Virus record (IMG/VR): IMGVR_UViG_3300042402_005180
Location: 1-64,000 of that record
Strand: one strand, 5' to 3'
Origin: a virus
Length of the DNA stretch: 64,000 nucleotides
Shown: piece after piece, positions 24,442-33,241 of the stretch
Layout: each line of letters begins with the position of its first letter
Numbering within the stretch: the stretch's first letter is position 1
The notes under the pieces: generated by a model
What the model was told of the DNA's origin: nothing
Database searches by the model: none
The model's input: the letters and a program-made list of their open reading frames with translations, nothing else
Position numbers and translations under genes: made by a program

Positions 24442-24851
24442 ACATTATTGGATTAGATGGTAAAGAGTACTCTTGGATTCCTAGCAATAATATTGTAGAA
24501 ACTGAACGTCGATCAGGACCACATGCTAAAGCTAAGGATTTATTAAAAGAGCGTTATCCTAATGATCGAATACTAGAAGAGATAGTTTTGCCCGGAACAA
24601 AGACAAGTACAAGAAAATCCACTTTAAAAGCGGATTTTTTTATTCCAGTTAGGGGACTAATCGTTGAAGTGCATGGCCGACAGCATACAGAGTTTAATAA
24701 TTTCTTTTTTGCTAATAAGATGGAATTTTATAAAGCTCAAGCAAGAGATAAAGATAAAAAAACTTGGTGCGATCTTAATGAGTTTACACTAATAGAATTA
24801 TTTGAAAATGAAACACTAGAAGAGTGGAAAGAAAAGCTATGGACGACATAG
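24438..24851 (+). CDS. PD-(D/E)XK-type endonuclease (VSR-like)
   Basis: 137 residues from TTG 24438 (TTGA overlap with the recA stop). The core is STLKADFFIPVRGLIVEVHG with Asp66 and Glu77, followed by RQH, close to the D...E-x-(H/K/Q) layout of very-short-patch-repair and DUF559-like nucleases. SGPHAKAKDLLKERYP forms the first helix. Translational coupling to recA suggests a recombination or repair nuclease. Confidence 0.65.
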   Translation: MNIIGLDGKEYSWIPSNNIVETERRSGPHAKAKDLLKERYPNDRILEEIVLPGTKTSTRKSTLKADFFIPVRGLIVEVHGRQHTEFNNFFFANKMEFYKAQARDKDKKTWCDLNEFTLIELFENETLEEWKEKLWTT

Positions 24852-25324
24852 AAAAAAAATGCGAAGCGTTCCAGAAAAGCATAGACGACTGGATCTCTGG
24901 ACATTTTATTGATTATGGATTAAAAAACTCTTCTGAATTAGTTGGTAGAGTTTATCAAATAATGTATATGTCAGAAGAAGACTTAAGAAAAATGTCGTCA
25001 GTTGATTGCCAAACTGCAATATATTCTCTTAATAAATATATGACATATATAAACAATGTAATTGCCAGAGAGAAAGCGGTTAAGCAATGGGCAGAACAAG
25101 GAATCTGGTATATAATAACTGGACAAAAGCACGAAAAGTATGCTAAATGGGAAGAAAAGTACTATTCTGCAATAAGAAATAGCGAGGTTGGTTTAAAATT
25201 ACAAAAACTTAAAACAACTTCTGAATCCAGAGTATTATCAGCAGAATCGCAAGTAAAAGGAATCGAGCAATCAATTAAAGTATTAGAAAATATAAGCAGG
25301 AGTAAGTCGTATGAACGATCTTAA
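24839..25324 (+). CDS. Hypothetical protein, helical
   Basis: 161 residues from ATG 24839, preferred to an in-frame GTG at 24824 because of the GAAAAG sequence upstream. Almost fully helical and charged, with a likely coiled coil near the end (SESRVLSAESQVKGIEQSIKV). No catalytic motif. Lies between a nuclease and a zinc-ribbon protein in the recombination block; an accessory role is possible. Confidence 0.5.
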   Translation: MDDIEKKCEAFQKSIDDWISGHFIDYGLKNSSELVGRVYQIMYMSEEDLRKMSSVDCQTAIYSLNKYMTYINNVIAREKAVKQWAEQGIWYIITGQKHEKYAKWEEKYYSAIRNSEVGLKLQKLKTTSESRVLSAESQVKGIEQSIKVLENISRSKSYERS

Positions 25325-25781
25325 AGAACAGGCAAAAATAATTATAGCAAAAGGAAAAAAGTTAAATGATCCCGAATTAGTTCGAATGGGTTTAGAAATG
25401 TTAGACGCTTATGATCAAGAAATAATTTCTGCAAATCCAATCGCAGTTCAGTCGTCAGTGCCAACAGAAAAAAAGACTATCGCTGGAAGATTTGATATGG
25501 GAGAATTCACCATGTCAAAGGCGGGATCAAATGTCGTAGAAAAAAGCGGAAGAAAGCAACCAATTTCTACTGGCCAAAGAAATAATAAATATGTTGATGA
25601 AGGAGAACATAGAGATATTGTAACGCCAAATGTTAAACAAACTGAGAGAACTAGAAAATCAATCGAAGAGCAAAAAGTCAATCAAATTTGTGAAGTATGT
25701 GGAAAAAGGGAGAGAGTTTTACCAATATACGCTAGAGAATTTTATCGTTGTGAATCTTGTTTATTGAAAGGAAAATCATGA
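25311..25781 (+). CDS. Protein with C-terminal zinc ribbon
   Basis: 156 residues. The N-terminal ~45 are helical (DLKEQAKIIIAKGKKLNDPE), the middle is polar and probably disordered, and the last 30 hold a CxxC...CxxC ribbon (ICEVCGKRERVL, then CESCLLKGKS). Overlaps the dUTPase start (ATGA). Probably nucleic-acid or protein binding. Family not identified. Confidence 0.6.
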   Translation: MNDLKEQAKIIIAKGKKLNDPELVRMGLEMLDAYDQEIISANPIAVQSSVPTEKKTIAGRFDMGEFTMSKAGSNVVEKSGRKQPISTGQRNNKYVDEGEHRDIVTPNVKQTERTRKSIEEQKVNQICEVCGKRERVLPIYAREFYRCESCLLKGKS

Positions 25782-26221
25782 GTGCATTTTTAAGTTATGA
25801 ACTACCAGTTAAAAAATTAACCCCAACAGCAAAACTTCCAGATAAAGCTAATCTATTTGATGCTGGGCTAGATTTATATTGTGACGAAACAGAAGTTGTA
25901 GTGCTTAATCCGGGAGAACGTAAACTATTCTCTACAGGAATTGCGGTTGGAATTTCAAAAGGTTTTGTGGGCTTAATTTGGCCAAGATCAGGACTTGCTG
26001 TAAAGAAAGGCTTTGATACAATGGCAGGAGTTATTGATGCTCCCTACCGTGGAGAAGTTAAAGTGTTGATTATTAATGAAGATAGTGCATGTCAAATTGT
26101 TTCTCCGGGAGATAAGATTGCTCAAATGATTGTGCAGCCTATTCCTGATTTTACTCCAATTGAAGTTGAAGATCTTGATTCAACAACTCGTGGAGACAAA
26201 GGATTTGGGAGTTCGGGATGA
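25778..26221 (+). CDS. dut: dUTP diphosphatase
   Basis: 147 residues from ATG 25778, chosen for the AAAGGA site and the ATGA overlap. All five trimeric dUTPase motifs are present: DAGLDLY (28-34), PRSG (69-72), GVIDAPYRGEV (84-94), GDKIAQMIVQP (111-121) and RGDKGFGSSG (138-147). It hydrolyses dUTP to dUMP and PPi, keeping uracil out of DNA and feeding dTMP synthesis together with the dCMP deaminase at 16611. Confidence 0.95.
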   Translation: MSAFLSYELPVKKLTPTAKLPDKANLFDAGLDLYCDETEVVVLNPGERKLFSTGIAVGISKGFVGLIWPRSGLAVKKGFDTMAGVIDAPYRGEVKVLIINEDSACQIVSPGDKIAQMIVQPIPDFTPIEVEDLDSTTRGDKGFGSSG

Positions 26222-26328
26222 CAATTAGCGATTATCTTGGAGTTGGATTTGTATTGTTTACGGTTTTTTATTTTATAGTTTTAACCAGAGTATTATCTAA
26301 CACAAAAATAGGGACGAAAGAAAATTAA
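26218..26328 (+). CDS. Very small membrane protein
   Basis: 36 residues. ATG 26218 overlaps the dut stop (ATGA), and the TAA overlaps the next ATG. A single hydrophobic stretch (YLGVGFVLFTVFYFIVL) is followed by a basic end. The double overlap argues it is translated. Function unknown. Confidence 0.5.
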   Translation: MTISDYLGVGFVLFTVFYFIVLTRVLSNTKIGTKEN

Positions 26329-26564
26329 TGGATTACGTGCAAGCATTTTATGTAGAAAATTCAAAAATTATACTTGACAATTTGCCGCAAGAGATATATA
26401 ATGGAATGAATGAAGATGGGTTTTTATCTAATGTAGATAATAGTCCTTGGACAACAAAAATCAATATTCTTGGAAGAACATATCACTTAATTTTCTCAAA
26501 AAGGCAAGAGACAGTAAGTGACTTTATGAACGGTGTTTTTTATTTAGAAGGGGAAACGCAATGA
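26328..26564 (+). CDS. Hypothetical protein
   Basis: 78 residues with no recognisable domain (ILDNLPQEIYNGMNEDGF; INILGRTYHLIFSKRQ). Shares single- or four-base overlaps with both neighbours. Function unknown. Confidence 0.45.
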   Translation: MDYVQAFYVENSKIILDNLPQEIYNGMNEDGFLSNVDNSPWTTKINILGRTYHLIFSKRQETVSDFMNGVFYLEGETQ

Positions 26565-26809
26565 ATTCTTTAATAGCATTAGTAGCTATAACAATTGGAC
26601 AAATACATGTAAATGTCCCACAGCAATATGTAAATGTTCCAGTTCAGCAATTAGTACAGTATGTAAATGTACCAGTTCAACAGCCAGTACAATACGTTAA
26701 TGTGCCCGTACAAACAGTTACATATACATACCAGCCAGTAATTTATTATTATCCAACATATTATTATCCTATTTATTATTACCCTTATGTCATATATAGA
26801 AGTTATTAA
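26561..26809 (+). CDS. Secreted YVNVPVQ-repeat protein
   Basis: 82 residues. Residues 1-14 are hydrophobic (NSLIALVAITIGQI) and could be a signal peptide. Residues 16-51 hold three to four copies of an 11-residue unit QYVNVPVQQ-V. The last 30 are Tyr/Pro-rich (YYYPTYYYPIYYYPY). No enzyme motif. The composition recalls extracellular repeat proteins of planctomycetes (impression). GGGGAAACGC lies before the ATG. It could coat or crosslink a surface; function unknown. Confidence 0.65.
   Translation: MNSLIALVAITIGQIHVNVPQQYVNVPVQQLVQYVNVPVQQPVQYVNVPVQTVTYTYQPVIYYYPTYYYPIYYYPYVIYRSY
26606..26713 (+). repeat. 33-base repeats encoding YVNVPVQ units
   Basis: Imperfect tandem units encoding (Q)YVNVPVQQ(L/P)V with third-position drift between copies. 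The drift shows the protein repeat is being conserved more than the DNA. They lie within the small secreted protein gene. Confidence 0.7.
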
Positions 26810-26818
26810 GGAGAACTA

Positions 26819-27217
26819 ATGGAAAATAATAATGAAAATAGTGTTTATAGCTATTTAGAAATAATTCGTAAAGCTGCAAATGAACTTGAAAAAATTCATG
26901 TTTACGAAACTAATAGTGCAATCTACGGATCATCTAAAGAAGAAGAGCTAAAAATAGAAATTGGAAATCTTAATAATCAAATTTTAGAATATGAAATTCA
27001 ATTAGCAGACCTTCAAAAAATGGTCGACTCTGCTATCGAATTGAATAAATCACTATATGATGCTAATGGGAAGTTAATTGAAGCAAATAATAAATTGATT
27101 TCAGAAAAGAAACTAGCAGAAGAAAATAAGGAACTTGCGATTGAGCAAGCGGAAAAGATTATAGAAGTGTATAATCGACTTCCAAAAATTGTAAAAAGAA
27201 TGTATGGAGTAAAATAA
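26819..27217 (+). CDS. Coiled-coil protein
   Basis: 132 residues, nearly all helix with heptad-like spacing (LKIEIGNLNNQILEYEIQLADL, split around residues 42-65) and an Asn/Glu/Lys-rich centre. AAGGAGA before the ATG. Lies two bases upstream of the DnaB helicase gene. A helicase-loader role is conceivable from position, but no loader motif (P-loop) is present. Confidence 0.55.
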   Translation: MENNNENSVYSYLEIIRKAANELEKIHVYETNSAIYGSSKEEELKIEIGNLNNQILEYEIQLADLQKMVDSAIELNKSLYDANGKLIEANNKLISEKKLAEENKELAIEQAEKIIEVYNRLPKIVKRMYGVK

Positions 27218-27218
27218 A

Positions 27219-28673
27219 ATGTCCCAAGCTATACTTGAAAATTTACCTGTAGAACGTGCTGTGCTGGCAGGAATTTGCCAGTATGGCTTGGAAGTATATG
27301 TTGATTTAGATTTTATAGATGCTGATTATTTCTCTCACGAATTAAATCAAATTATTTTCAGTTGCTTGCAAGATATTATTCAGAATAACCAAAAGATTGA
27401 GTATCTTGCAATTTTTTCTGCCGCTCAAAAACTAGGAGTATTTGAACTTATTAATAAAAATACAGAAATGGGTTTTATTAGAAGTTTATTTAATTTTCCT
27501 ATTAATAAAGATAATGTGCCAAAATTTGCAGCTAAGTTAGCAAAGTTAAAACTAGCTAGAGATATTAAAAAAGCAATCAAGCAATCAGAAAAAGCAATTG
27601 ATAAAGTCACTGGCGATGAAGCAGTAGAAGATATTATCTCCTCTGTAGAAAAACCAATTACAGATATTACATTAAACGCATACAAAGAGTATAGTAATAA
27701 AACTATGCTTGTGGGTGAAAATATTGATGAATACGTTCAATTTCTTATTGATAACCCTACTGATTATCTTGGTATTCCTACCGGCCTTAATCGGTTTGAT
27801 GAGGCTTGCGGAGGAGGTATCAGACGAAAATCGGTCTGTTTAATTGGGGCAAGAACAGGTGTAGGTAAAAGTGTTATTTCTACAAACGTAGCTCTTCATG
27901 TTGCAAGTAAACTACACATCCCCGCTTTATATCTTGATACCGAAATGGATATAAGCGACCAAAGAAATCGTATGCTGGCAAACTTGAGCGGAGTCGATAT
28001 TAATGATATTGCTAAAGGTAAATTTGCTAAAAGTTTTATGGCGACAGAAAGTGTAAAAAAAGCAGCTCAACACTTAAAGGATATACCATATCATTATATG
28101 TCGATTGCAGGACAGCCATTCGATAATATTTTAAATATTATTAAAAAATGGATTCATCAATATGTTGGATTTGACGAGAACGGTAAAACAAAAGATTGCT
28201 TAATTATCTATGACTATTTTAAATTAATGAGTAGTGCGGGACTTTCTGCCGCAATGCAGGAATATCAAGCATTAGGATTTCAAATTACTAAAATGAATGA
28301 TTTTTGTATTCAATACGATGTCCCTTGCTTGTCATTTGTTCAGCTTAATAGAGAAGAAGAAATTGCCCAATCAGATCGATTGCAATGGCTTGCAGCAACT
28401 GTTGCTAAGTTTCAAGTTAAAAATGATGAAGAAATTGCAGACGATGGCGATCAAAATGGAAATAGAAAAATTGTTTTCATTAAAACGAGACATGGTTCTG
28501 GGCTTGAGCCGGGAGACTATATTAATGTAAAAATGCATGGATCTCAGGCGAAACTAACTGAATGGTATACCAGAAATGAATTAAAATCAGGAGCAGTAGA
28601 TGACAACAGAAACGAAGAACCGCCATTCGAAGAACGAGAAGATAACTCAGCAGAAGGTTTATTCGATCTGTAA
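27219..28673 (+). CDS. dnaB: Replicative DNA helicase (DnaB family)
   Basis: 484 residues. The N-terminal DnaB domain is at about 5-110 (NLPVERAVLAGICQYG). The RecA-like motor has Walker A GARTGVGKS (210-218), ALYLDTEMD (Walker B/H1a region), the H3-like SFVQLNRE and FIKTRHG near the C-terminus. It unwinds DNA ahead of the fork and would work with the primase whose gene overlaps its 3' end by 74 bases in another frame. Confidence 0.92.
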   Translation: MSQAILENLPVERAVLAGICQYGLEVYVDLDFIDADYFSHELNQIIFSCLQDIIQNNQKIEYLAIFSAAQKLGVFELINKNTEMGFIRSLFNFPINKDNVPKFAAKLAKLKLARDIKKAIKQSEKAIDKVTGDEAVEDIISSVEKPITDITLNAYKEYSNKTMLVGENIDEYVQFLIDNPTDYLGIPTGLNRFDEACGGGIRRKSVCLIGARTGVGKSVISTNVALHVASKLHIPALYLDTEMDISDQRNRMLANLSGVDINDIAKGKFAKSFMATESVKKAAQHLKDIPYHYMSIAGQPFDNILNIIKKWIHQYVGFDENGKTKDCLIIYDYFKLMSSAGLSAAMQEYQALGFQITKMNDFCIQYDVPCLSFVQLNREEEIAQSDRLQWLAATVAKFQVKNDEEIADDGDQNGNRKIVFIKTRHGSGLEPGDYINVKMHGSQAKLTEWYTRNELKSGAVDDNRNEEPPFEEREDNSAEGLFDL

Positions 28674-29682
28674 TCAATTAGCAGATAAAATACATGCTTT
28701 GCTTGAAGCTCTTAATGTTGAATATATAGAATTTGAAAATCGTTTAGCTTTTTCCTGTCCTGTTCATGGCGGAGATAATTCAGGAGGAGCTTGCATATTT
28801 ACTGATGGCTCAAAATCTAAAGGTAATTGGGTTTGCTGGACTCATTCATGTGAAAAAGACTTTGGAAAAAATCTAATTGGTTTTGTTAGAGGCGTTCTAA
28901 GTTATAAGAAAAATAAAGAAGTTAGTTTTATTGAAGCAATTAACTTTTGTTTGTCGTTTCTTGATAAAAAACTAATTGATATTCCAGAAGAAAAAATTCC
29001 AGAGAGTATTTATAATAATCAAAAACTAATGGAAATTTTAACCAGAGAACCAGAAAAAGTAATTACAAATATTACTAGAGAACAGATTATAAAAAGCATT
29101 GAAATCCCCTCAAAATATTATATGGAAAGAGGATTTTTAGCGGAAACTCTTGTTGTTTTTGATGTCGGTGAATGCTATAATTCTAATAAGCAGATGTATA
29201 ATCGTGCAGTGGTTCCTGTTTATGATGAAGATCTAAATTACATAGGATGTGTTGGCAGATCGCTAGATGAAAGCAATAAAAAATATAAATGGATAAATAG
29301 TAAAGGATTTAAAAAATCTTTTTATTTATATGGAGTATGGAAAGCAAAACCATTTATACAAAAAACTTCAACAGTTATTCTTGTAGAGGGACAGGGTGAT
29401 GTCTGGCGTCTTTATGAAGCGGGTATCAAAAATGCAGTTGGTATATTCGGATCAGATTTAAGTGAAGATCAATTAATAGCATTGGAAAAACTTGGTGCTA
29501 TGAATGTAGTTATATTAACTGATAATGACGAGGCTGGACAAAAGGCATCACAAGGAATTATCCAAAAGGGTGGAAGAAGATTTAATTATTTTACTCCAAA
29601 AATTTCAAAAAAAGATATTGGCGACATGTCAATAGAAGATATCGAAAAAGAATTAAAACCTCAAATAGAAGGGCTATTTTAA
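28600..29682 (+). CDS. DnaG-type DNA primase
   Basis: 360 residues from ATG 28600, supported by AGGAG just upstream inside dnaB. Zinc-binding domain: Cys53-x2-His56 (CPVHGG) with Cys79 and Cys84 (VCWTHSCE). TOPRIM domain: Glu263 and Asp267 in ILVEGQGD, and Asp308/Asp310 in ILTDNDEAG. It makes RNA primers at the fork. It is shorter than bacterial DnaG because the helicase-binding domain is missing, as in many phage primases. Confidence 0.88.
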   Translation: MTTETKNRHSKNEKITQQKVYSICNQLADKIHALLEALNVEYIEFENRLAFSCPVHGGDNSGGACIFTDGSKSKGNWVCWTHSCEKDFGKNLIGFVRGVLSYKKNKEVSFIEAINFCLSFLDKKLIDIPEEKIPESIYNNQKLMEILTREPEKVITNITREQIIKSIEIPSKYYMERGFLAETLVVFDVGECYNSNKQMYNRAVVPVYDEDLNYIGCVGRSLDESNKKYKWINSKGFKKSFYLYGVWKAKPFIQKTSTVILVEGQGDVWRLYEAGIKNAVGIFGSDLSEDQLIALEKLGAMNVVILTDNDEAGQKASQGIIQKGGRRFNYFTPKISKKDIGDMSIEDIEKELKPQIEGLF

Positions 29683-30497
29683 TGAGTCAAATTTTAGCAT
29701 TCAGCGGAAAGAAACAATCAGGGAAAAATACTCTTTGCAATTTCCTTCATGGGTATCAATTAAAAAGCTACTCTATGATCGATGGGTTTGAAATTGCAGA
29801 AACTGGAGATCTGATTATTGAAACAAGCATAAGAGAAGAAACTGGAAAAATTTCTAAAGGAAAGGGTCAAATTGATGTTACAAGATTAGATATTGAATTT
29901 GTTGTATGGGCAATGGATAATATCTGGCCTTTTGTTAAACATTACGCTTTTGCAACAGCTTTGAAAGAAATGGCAATTGGTTTATTTAATATTAAGAATG
30001 AATTAATATATGGAACTGATGAACAAAAAAATCAATTAATCCAATATAAATGGGAAGATATGCCAACAAAAGTTAAGGGTAAAACTGGATTTATGACTGG
30101 CCGAGAGTTTATGCAATATTTTGGAACTGATATTTGTAGAAAAGTATATCCTGATATTTGGACAAATAGACTAATTAAAGATATTCAAGCAGAAGAACCT
30201 AATCTAGCTATTATTTCTGACGCAAGATTTGAAAATGAAATTAAAGCAATTCAGGCAGTAGGTGGAAAAGTTATTAGATTAACTAGAGAAGTTTCAGGCG
30301 AAGATTCTCATGATAGCGAAACGTCACTTAATAATTATGATGGTTTCGATGCAGTAATTGATACGCAAAACCTTAATATAGAACAGTCATGCGAAGAGCT
30401 AATAAAAATTCTTAGCGAGTGGAGATGGTTTGATACAAAAACACTTATCGCTCCAGACAAACCAACTAAAAAGCAATCAACAATGGCAATTCGATGA
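29682..30497 (+). CDS. Deoxynucleoside monophosphate kinase
   Basis: 271 residues. P-loop GKKQSGKNT (9-17), then the phage dNMP-kinase blocks TGREFMQYFGTDICRK, PDIWTNRLI and IISDARFENEIKAI. It phosphorylates dNMPs to dNDPs using ATP, the step after dCMP deaminase and dUTPase. A long insert around 30-70 is unusual but harmless-looking. Shares its first base with the primase stop codon. Confidence 0.88.
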   Translation: MSQILAFSGKKQSGKNTLCNFLHGYQLKSYSMIDGFEIAETGDLIIETSIREETGKISKGKGQIDVTRLDIEFVVWAMDNIWPFVKHYAFATALKEMAIGLFNIKNELIYGTDEQKNQLIQYKWEDMPTKVKGKTGFMTGREFMQYFGTDICRKVYPDIWTNRLIKDIQAEEPNLAIISDARFENEIKAIQAVGGKVIRLTREVSGEDSHDSETSLNNYDGFDAVIDTQNLNIEQSCEELIKILSEWRWFDTKTLIAPDKPTKKQSTMAIR

Positions 30498-31525
30498 TAA
30501 CAACATATTTTAGAAGTTCTAGTCTAAATAACTGGAAATACTGTCAAATGCAGTATTTTATGACTTATGTTTTAGGACATCAATCGCCATCAGGAAAAAA
30601 AGCTGACTTAGGAACTATAACCCATGCGGTATTTGAAACACTAGCACTATGTAAAAAAAGAACACAGTTTAATAAACGTAGCAATATGAAAATCACTCAA
30701 GAGCCTTTGGGTGATTTTTCTTTTACAGAAGAGCAGTTATATACTAGTGAATTTGTAAATTATATTCTTGGAAGAAGTTTTGACTATTATAAAACTAATT
30801 GTACTCATAACCAGTTTAATCAAAAAGATTATGAATTTTGCTATAAAATGGTATGGGATACTTTAGCGTATAATAATGGACAATTTGACCCCCGTAATCG
30901 TAAAATTATTGATACAGAACCACATTTCGATATTCCTATTAAGGAACCTTGGGCTAAATTTAGCTTCGCTGGACCGGATGGAGAAGAAATTTCTGGAAAT
31001 CTTGCGATAAAAGGGACGATTGATCTTGTAACTGAGCTGCCAGATGGTACAATAGAAGTGATCGACTGGAAAACTGGGCAGAGGTTAGATTGGGCCACGG
31101 GCGAAAAGAAGGACTACGAGAAACTTATGACAGATACTCAACTTCTTCTTTACCACTATGCTATTGGTAAATTATATCCTATGCATCGACACGCTTTAAT
31201 GACTATCTTCTTTTGTCGTGATGGAGGTCCATTTACGCTTGCTTTTGATGAGCAGGATGATAAAAACTTCATAAAGACACTCGAAAAGACATTTAAAGAA
31301 ATTACAATTAATCAAGCCCCTAAGCCAGTTTCAAAAGATCGAAACAATTTTAAATGTGAAAAACTTTGTCACTTTTATAAAACAGTTTGGCCCGGAACAA
31401 ATAAAACAATGTGTCATCACGTAGAACAGCAACTCTCTACTATTGGTATGGAAAAGACTGTAGCTACATGTTCTAGGCCGGGATTTGCAATTGGGACATA
31501 TAAGGACCCCGGAGCAGTTGAATGA
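30494..31525 (+). CDS. RecB/Cas4-like PD-(D/E)XK nuclease
   Basis: 343 residues. RSSSLNNWKYCQMQYFM at the start is the typical first helix of PDDEXK_1 nucleases. LGTITHAVFE gives the active-site His. The core is GTIDLVTELPDGTIEVIDWKTG, with Asp, Asp and Lys in order. A C-terminal CEKLCHFY...C cluster resembles the FeS/zinc anchor of Cas4/AddB types. Likely a DNA-end exonuclease for recombination. Overlaps both neighbours by four bases. Confidence 0.8.
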   Translation: MITTYFRSSSLNNWKYCQMQYFMTYVLGHQSPSGKKADLGTITHAVFETLALCKKRTQFNKRSNMKITQEPLGDFSFTEEQLYTSEFVNYILGRSFDYYKTNCTHNQFNQKDYEFCYKMVWDTLAYNNGQFDPRNRKIIDTEPHFDIPIKEPWAKFSFAGPDGEEISGNLAIKGTIDLVTELPDGTIEVIDWKTGQRLDWATGEKKDYEKLMTDTQLLLYHYAIGKLYPMHRHALMTIFFCRDGGPFTLAFDEQDDKNFIKTLEKTFKEITINQAPKPVSKDRNNFKCEKLCHFYKTVWPGTNKTMCHHVEQQLSTIGMEKTVATCSRPGFAIGTYKDPGAVE

Positions 31526-33006
31526 TTATTCCAGCTATTACAACTCACTATTCACTATCAAAGGGCTTTATCAAGCCAGAAGAGGCAGCTAAAAAGTGTA
31601 AAGACCTTGGCTATACTCATTGCCTACTTGCTGATAATTCATTAAGTGGTGTGGTTGAGTTTTTTAGCTGTATGAAAAAAGAAGGCATAGTACCCATCAT
31701 TGGTTGGAAAGTCGATGATGGGCATTTTATTGCAAAAACACTAGAAGGTTATAAACTTCTTGTTAAATTATTCTCAGGCGAGAATATAATATATTATGAT
31801 GAAGATCTTGAATTTTATCCAGATGGTAGTCTTGAATTACTAGAAGTCTGCTATGCAGAAAAAAGAGATGCAATTCTCCATAGAATTGTTCTTTGTTCTG
31901 GGTTAAAAACTACGCTTAAAAAAGCAAAAGACATTGATCTTGGTGAATTTAAGAAATATTTTGAAAGTGATGACTACTCATTTGAATCAAGCAGAAATGC
32001 GCAAGTCTTCAATTTTAGCAATAATACAAAGTTAATTTCTGAACTAAAAGACTATACAATTTTTGCAAAGCCTAAACTTCCAAAAGTGGACTGTAAAGGT
32101 CAAACAGAAGAGGAATATATAACACAGTTATGTCGTGAAGGCTGGAAGAAAAAATTATCGTATTTAAAAGGAGAAAAAAGACAAGAGTATGGCGACCGTG
32201 TAAAGTACGAACTTTCAATTATCAATGGCTTTGGCCTTGCGGGATATTTTTTAATTGTGCAAGATATTATCGCATATGTTAGAAATAATGGTTGGTTGCC
32301 GGGACCGGGAAGAGGTTCTGCTGGAGGTTGTTTAGTATCTTATCTTTTAGGCATTACAGAAATTGATCCAGTAAAATACGATCTACTATTTTCAAGGTTC
32401 CTTAATTCTGGTCGATTCAGCAAAGATAATATATCATTACCGGATATTGATATGGACGTTCCTTCTAATCATCGTGATGAAATCATTGAGTATCTTAAGA
32501 ACAAATATGGTCATCAACGAGTTTGTCAAATGATTACCTTTGGGCGATTGCAAGGGCGATCAGTAATTAAAGAAGTGGCTCGTATATATGGAGATTTATC
32601 ATTTTCTGAGTTAAATGAGATCACTGAAAGCCTTCCGCCTGAGTCAAGTATTTCAGATGAACTTGAAGAAATGGATATAAAATCAGTTATTATCTGGACA
32701 CTTGAAAATAAGCCCGAAAAATTAGGTAAATGGTGCAGACTAGTTAATGGAAAATTAACAGGAGAGTTGTCCGATCTATTCGACCTTGCTATAAGAATTG
32801 AAGGAACTTTTAAAAGTCAAGGAGTTCATCCTGCTGGTGTAATTATATCCAATGAAGATCTTCTTAATGATGCTCCGCTAATAAAAAATAAAAGCGGAAA
32901 TAATGTAGTAGGTTTTGAAATGCATGATTTAGATAAAGTGGGACTAACTAAATTCGATGTCTTGGGAGTTAATCTTTTAGATAAAATAATGGAAATTAAA
33001 AAATGA
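31522..33006 (+). CDS. dnaE: DNA polymerase III alpha, N-terminal half (PHP, palm, thumb)
   Basis: 494 residues. Residues 1-70 are a degenerate PHP domain (TTHYSLSKGF; ADNSLSGVVEFF): the usual H-x-H and D-H are T-x-H and D-N, so it is probably inactive. The palm holds GPGRGSAGG (261-269), catalytic Asp310 and Asp312 in PDIDMDVP, and the third catalytic Asp479 in KFDVLG. The frame ends 15 residues later with a clean TGA. The fingers and later domains are absent here and are supplied by the ORF at 34981. Together the halves cover a compact PolIII alpha with no evident missing segment. Confidence 0.9.
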   Translation: MIIPAITTHYSLSKGFIKPEEAAKKCKDLGYTHCLLADNSLSGVVEFFSCMKKEGIVPIIGWKVDDGHFIAKTLEGYKLLVKLFSGENIIYYDEDLEFYPDGSLELLEVCYAEKRDAILHRIVLCSGLKTTLKKAKDIDLGEFKKYFESDDYSFESSRNAQVFNFSNNTKLISELKDYTIFAKPKLPKVDCKGQTEEEYITQLCREGWKKKLSYLKGEKRQEYGDRVKYELSIINGFGLAGYFLIVQDIIAYVRNNGWLPGPGRGSAGGCLVSYLLGITEIDPVKYDLLFSRFLNSGRFSKDNISLPDIDMDVPSNHRDEIIEYLKNKYGHQRVCQMITFGRLQGRSVIKEVARIYGDLSFSELNEITESLPPESSISDELEEMDIKSVIIWTLENKPEKLGKWCRLVNGKLTGELSDLFDLAIRIEGTFKSQGVHPAGVIISNEDLLNDAPLIKNKSGNNVVGFEMHDLDKVGLTKFDVLGVNLLDKIMEIKK

Positions 33007-33212
33007 ATGAAAAAATAAGCTATGCTGAAGTTATAATAAAAGGAAATGATATAAATTACAAAGATATTTCTTTATGTGATTTAAGAAATTATGTTCCTTG
33101 GTATCGAAATAAAAAAAATGGTATTTATCAAGTTCACAGTAATAAATTTTCACAAATATATTATAATTTGGATGACGCAATTAATAAATTTTTGGAATTA
33201 AAAGGAAAATAG
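33003..33212 (+). CDS. Small hypothetical protein between polymerase halves
   Basis: 69 residues. ATG overlaps the polymerase N-half stop (ATGA). It contains YVPWYRNKKNGIYQVHSNKF and IYYNLDDAINKFLELKG, which faintly resembles small DNA-binding modules that accompany homing endonucleases; this is not a firm assignment. The stop is followed directly by the HNH promoter. Confidence 0.5.
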   Translation: MNEKISYAEVIIKGNDINYKDISLCDLRNYVPWYRNKKNGIYQVHSNKFSQIYYNLDDAINKFLELKGK

Positions 33213-33241
33213 TTGCCTGTTACAAGACTTTTGTGTATAAT
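33213..33241 (+). promoter_or_regulatory. Promoter for the second HNH gene
   Basis: TTGCCT (33213-33218), 17-base spacer, TATAAT (33236-33241) preceded by TTGTG. The expected start near 33248 is ~21 bases before the HNH ATG. The spacer is the left arm of the inverted repeat at 33219-33289, so RNA from here lacks that arm. Confidence 0.65.

Noticed and set aside
26606-26713. CRISPR-like array
   Set aside because: Units are contiguous coding repeats without spacers.
27163-27175. Promoter GTGTATAAT 50 bases before dnaB
   Set aside because: It is made by Val-Tyr-Asn codons in the coiled-coil gene and has no -35; evidence too thin.
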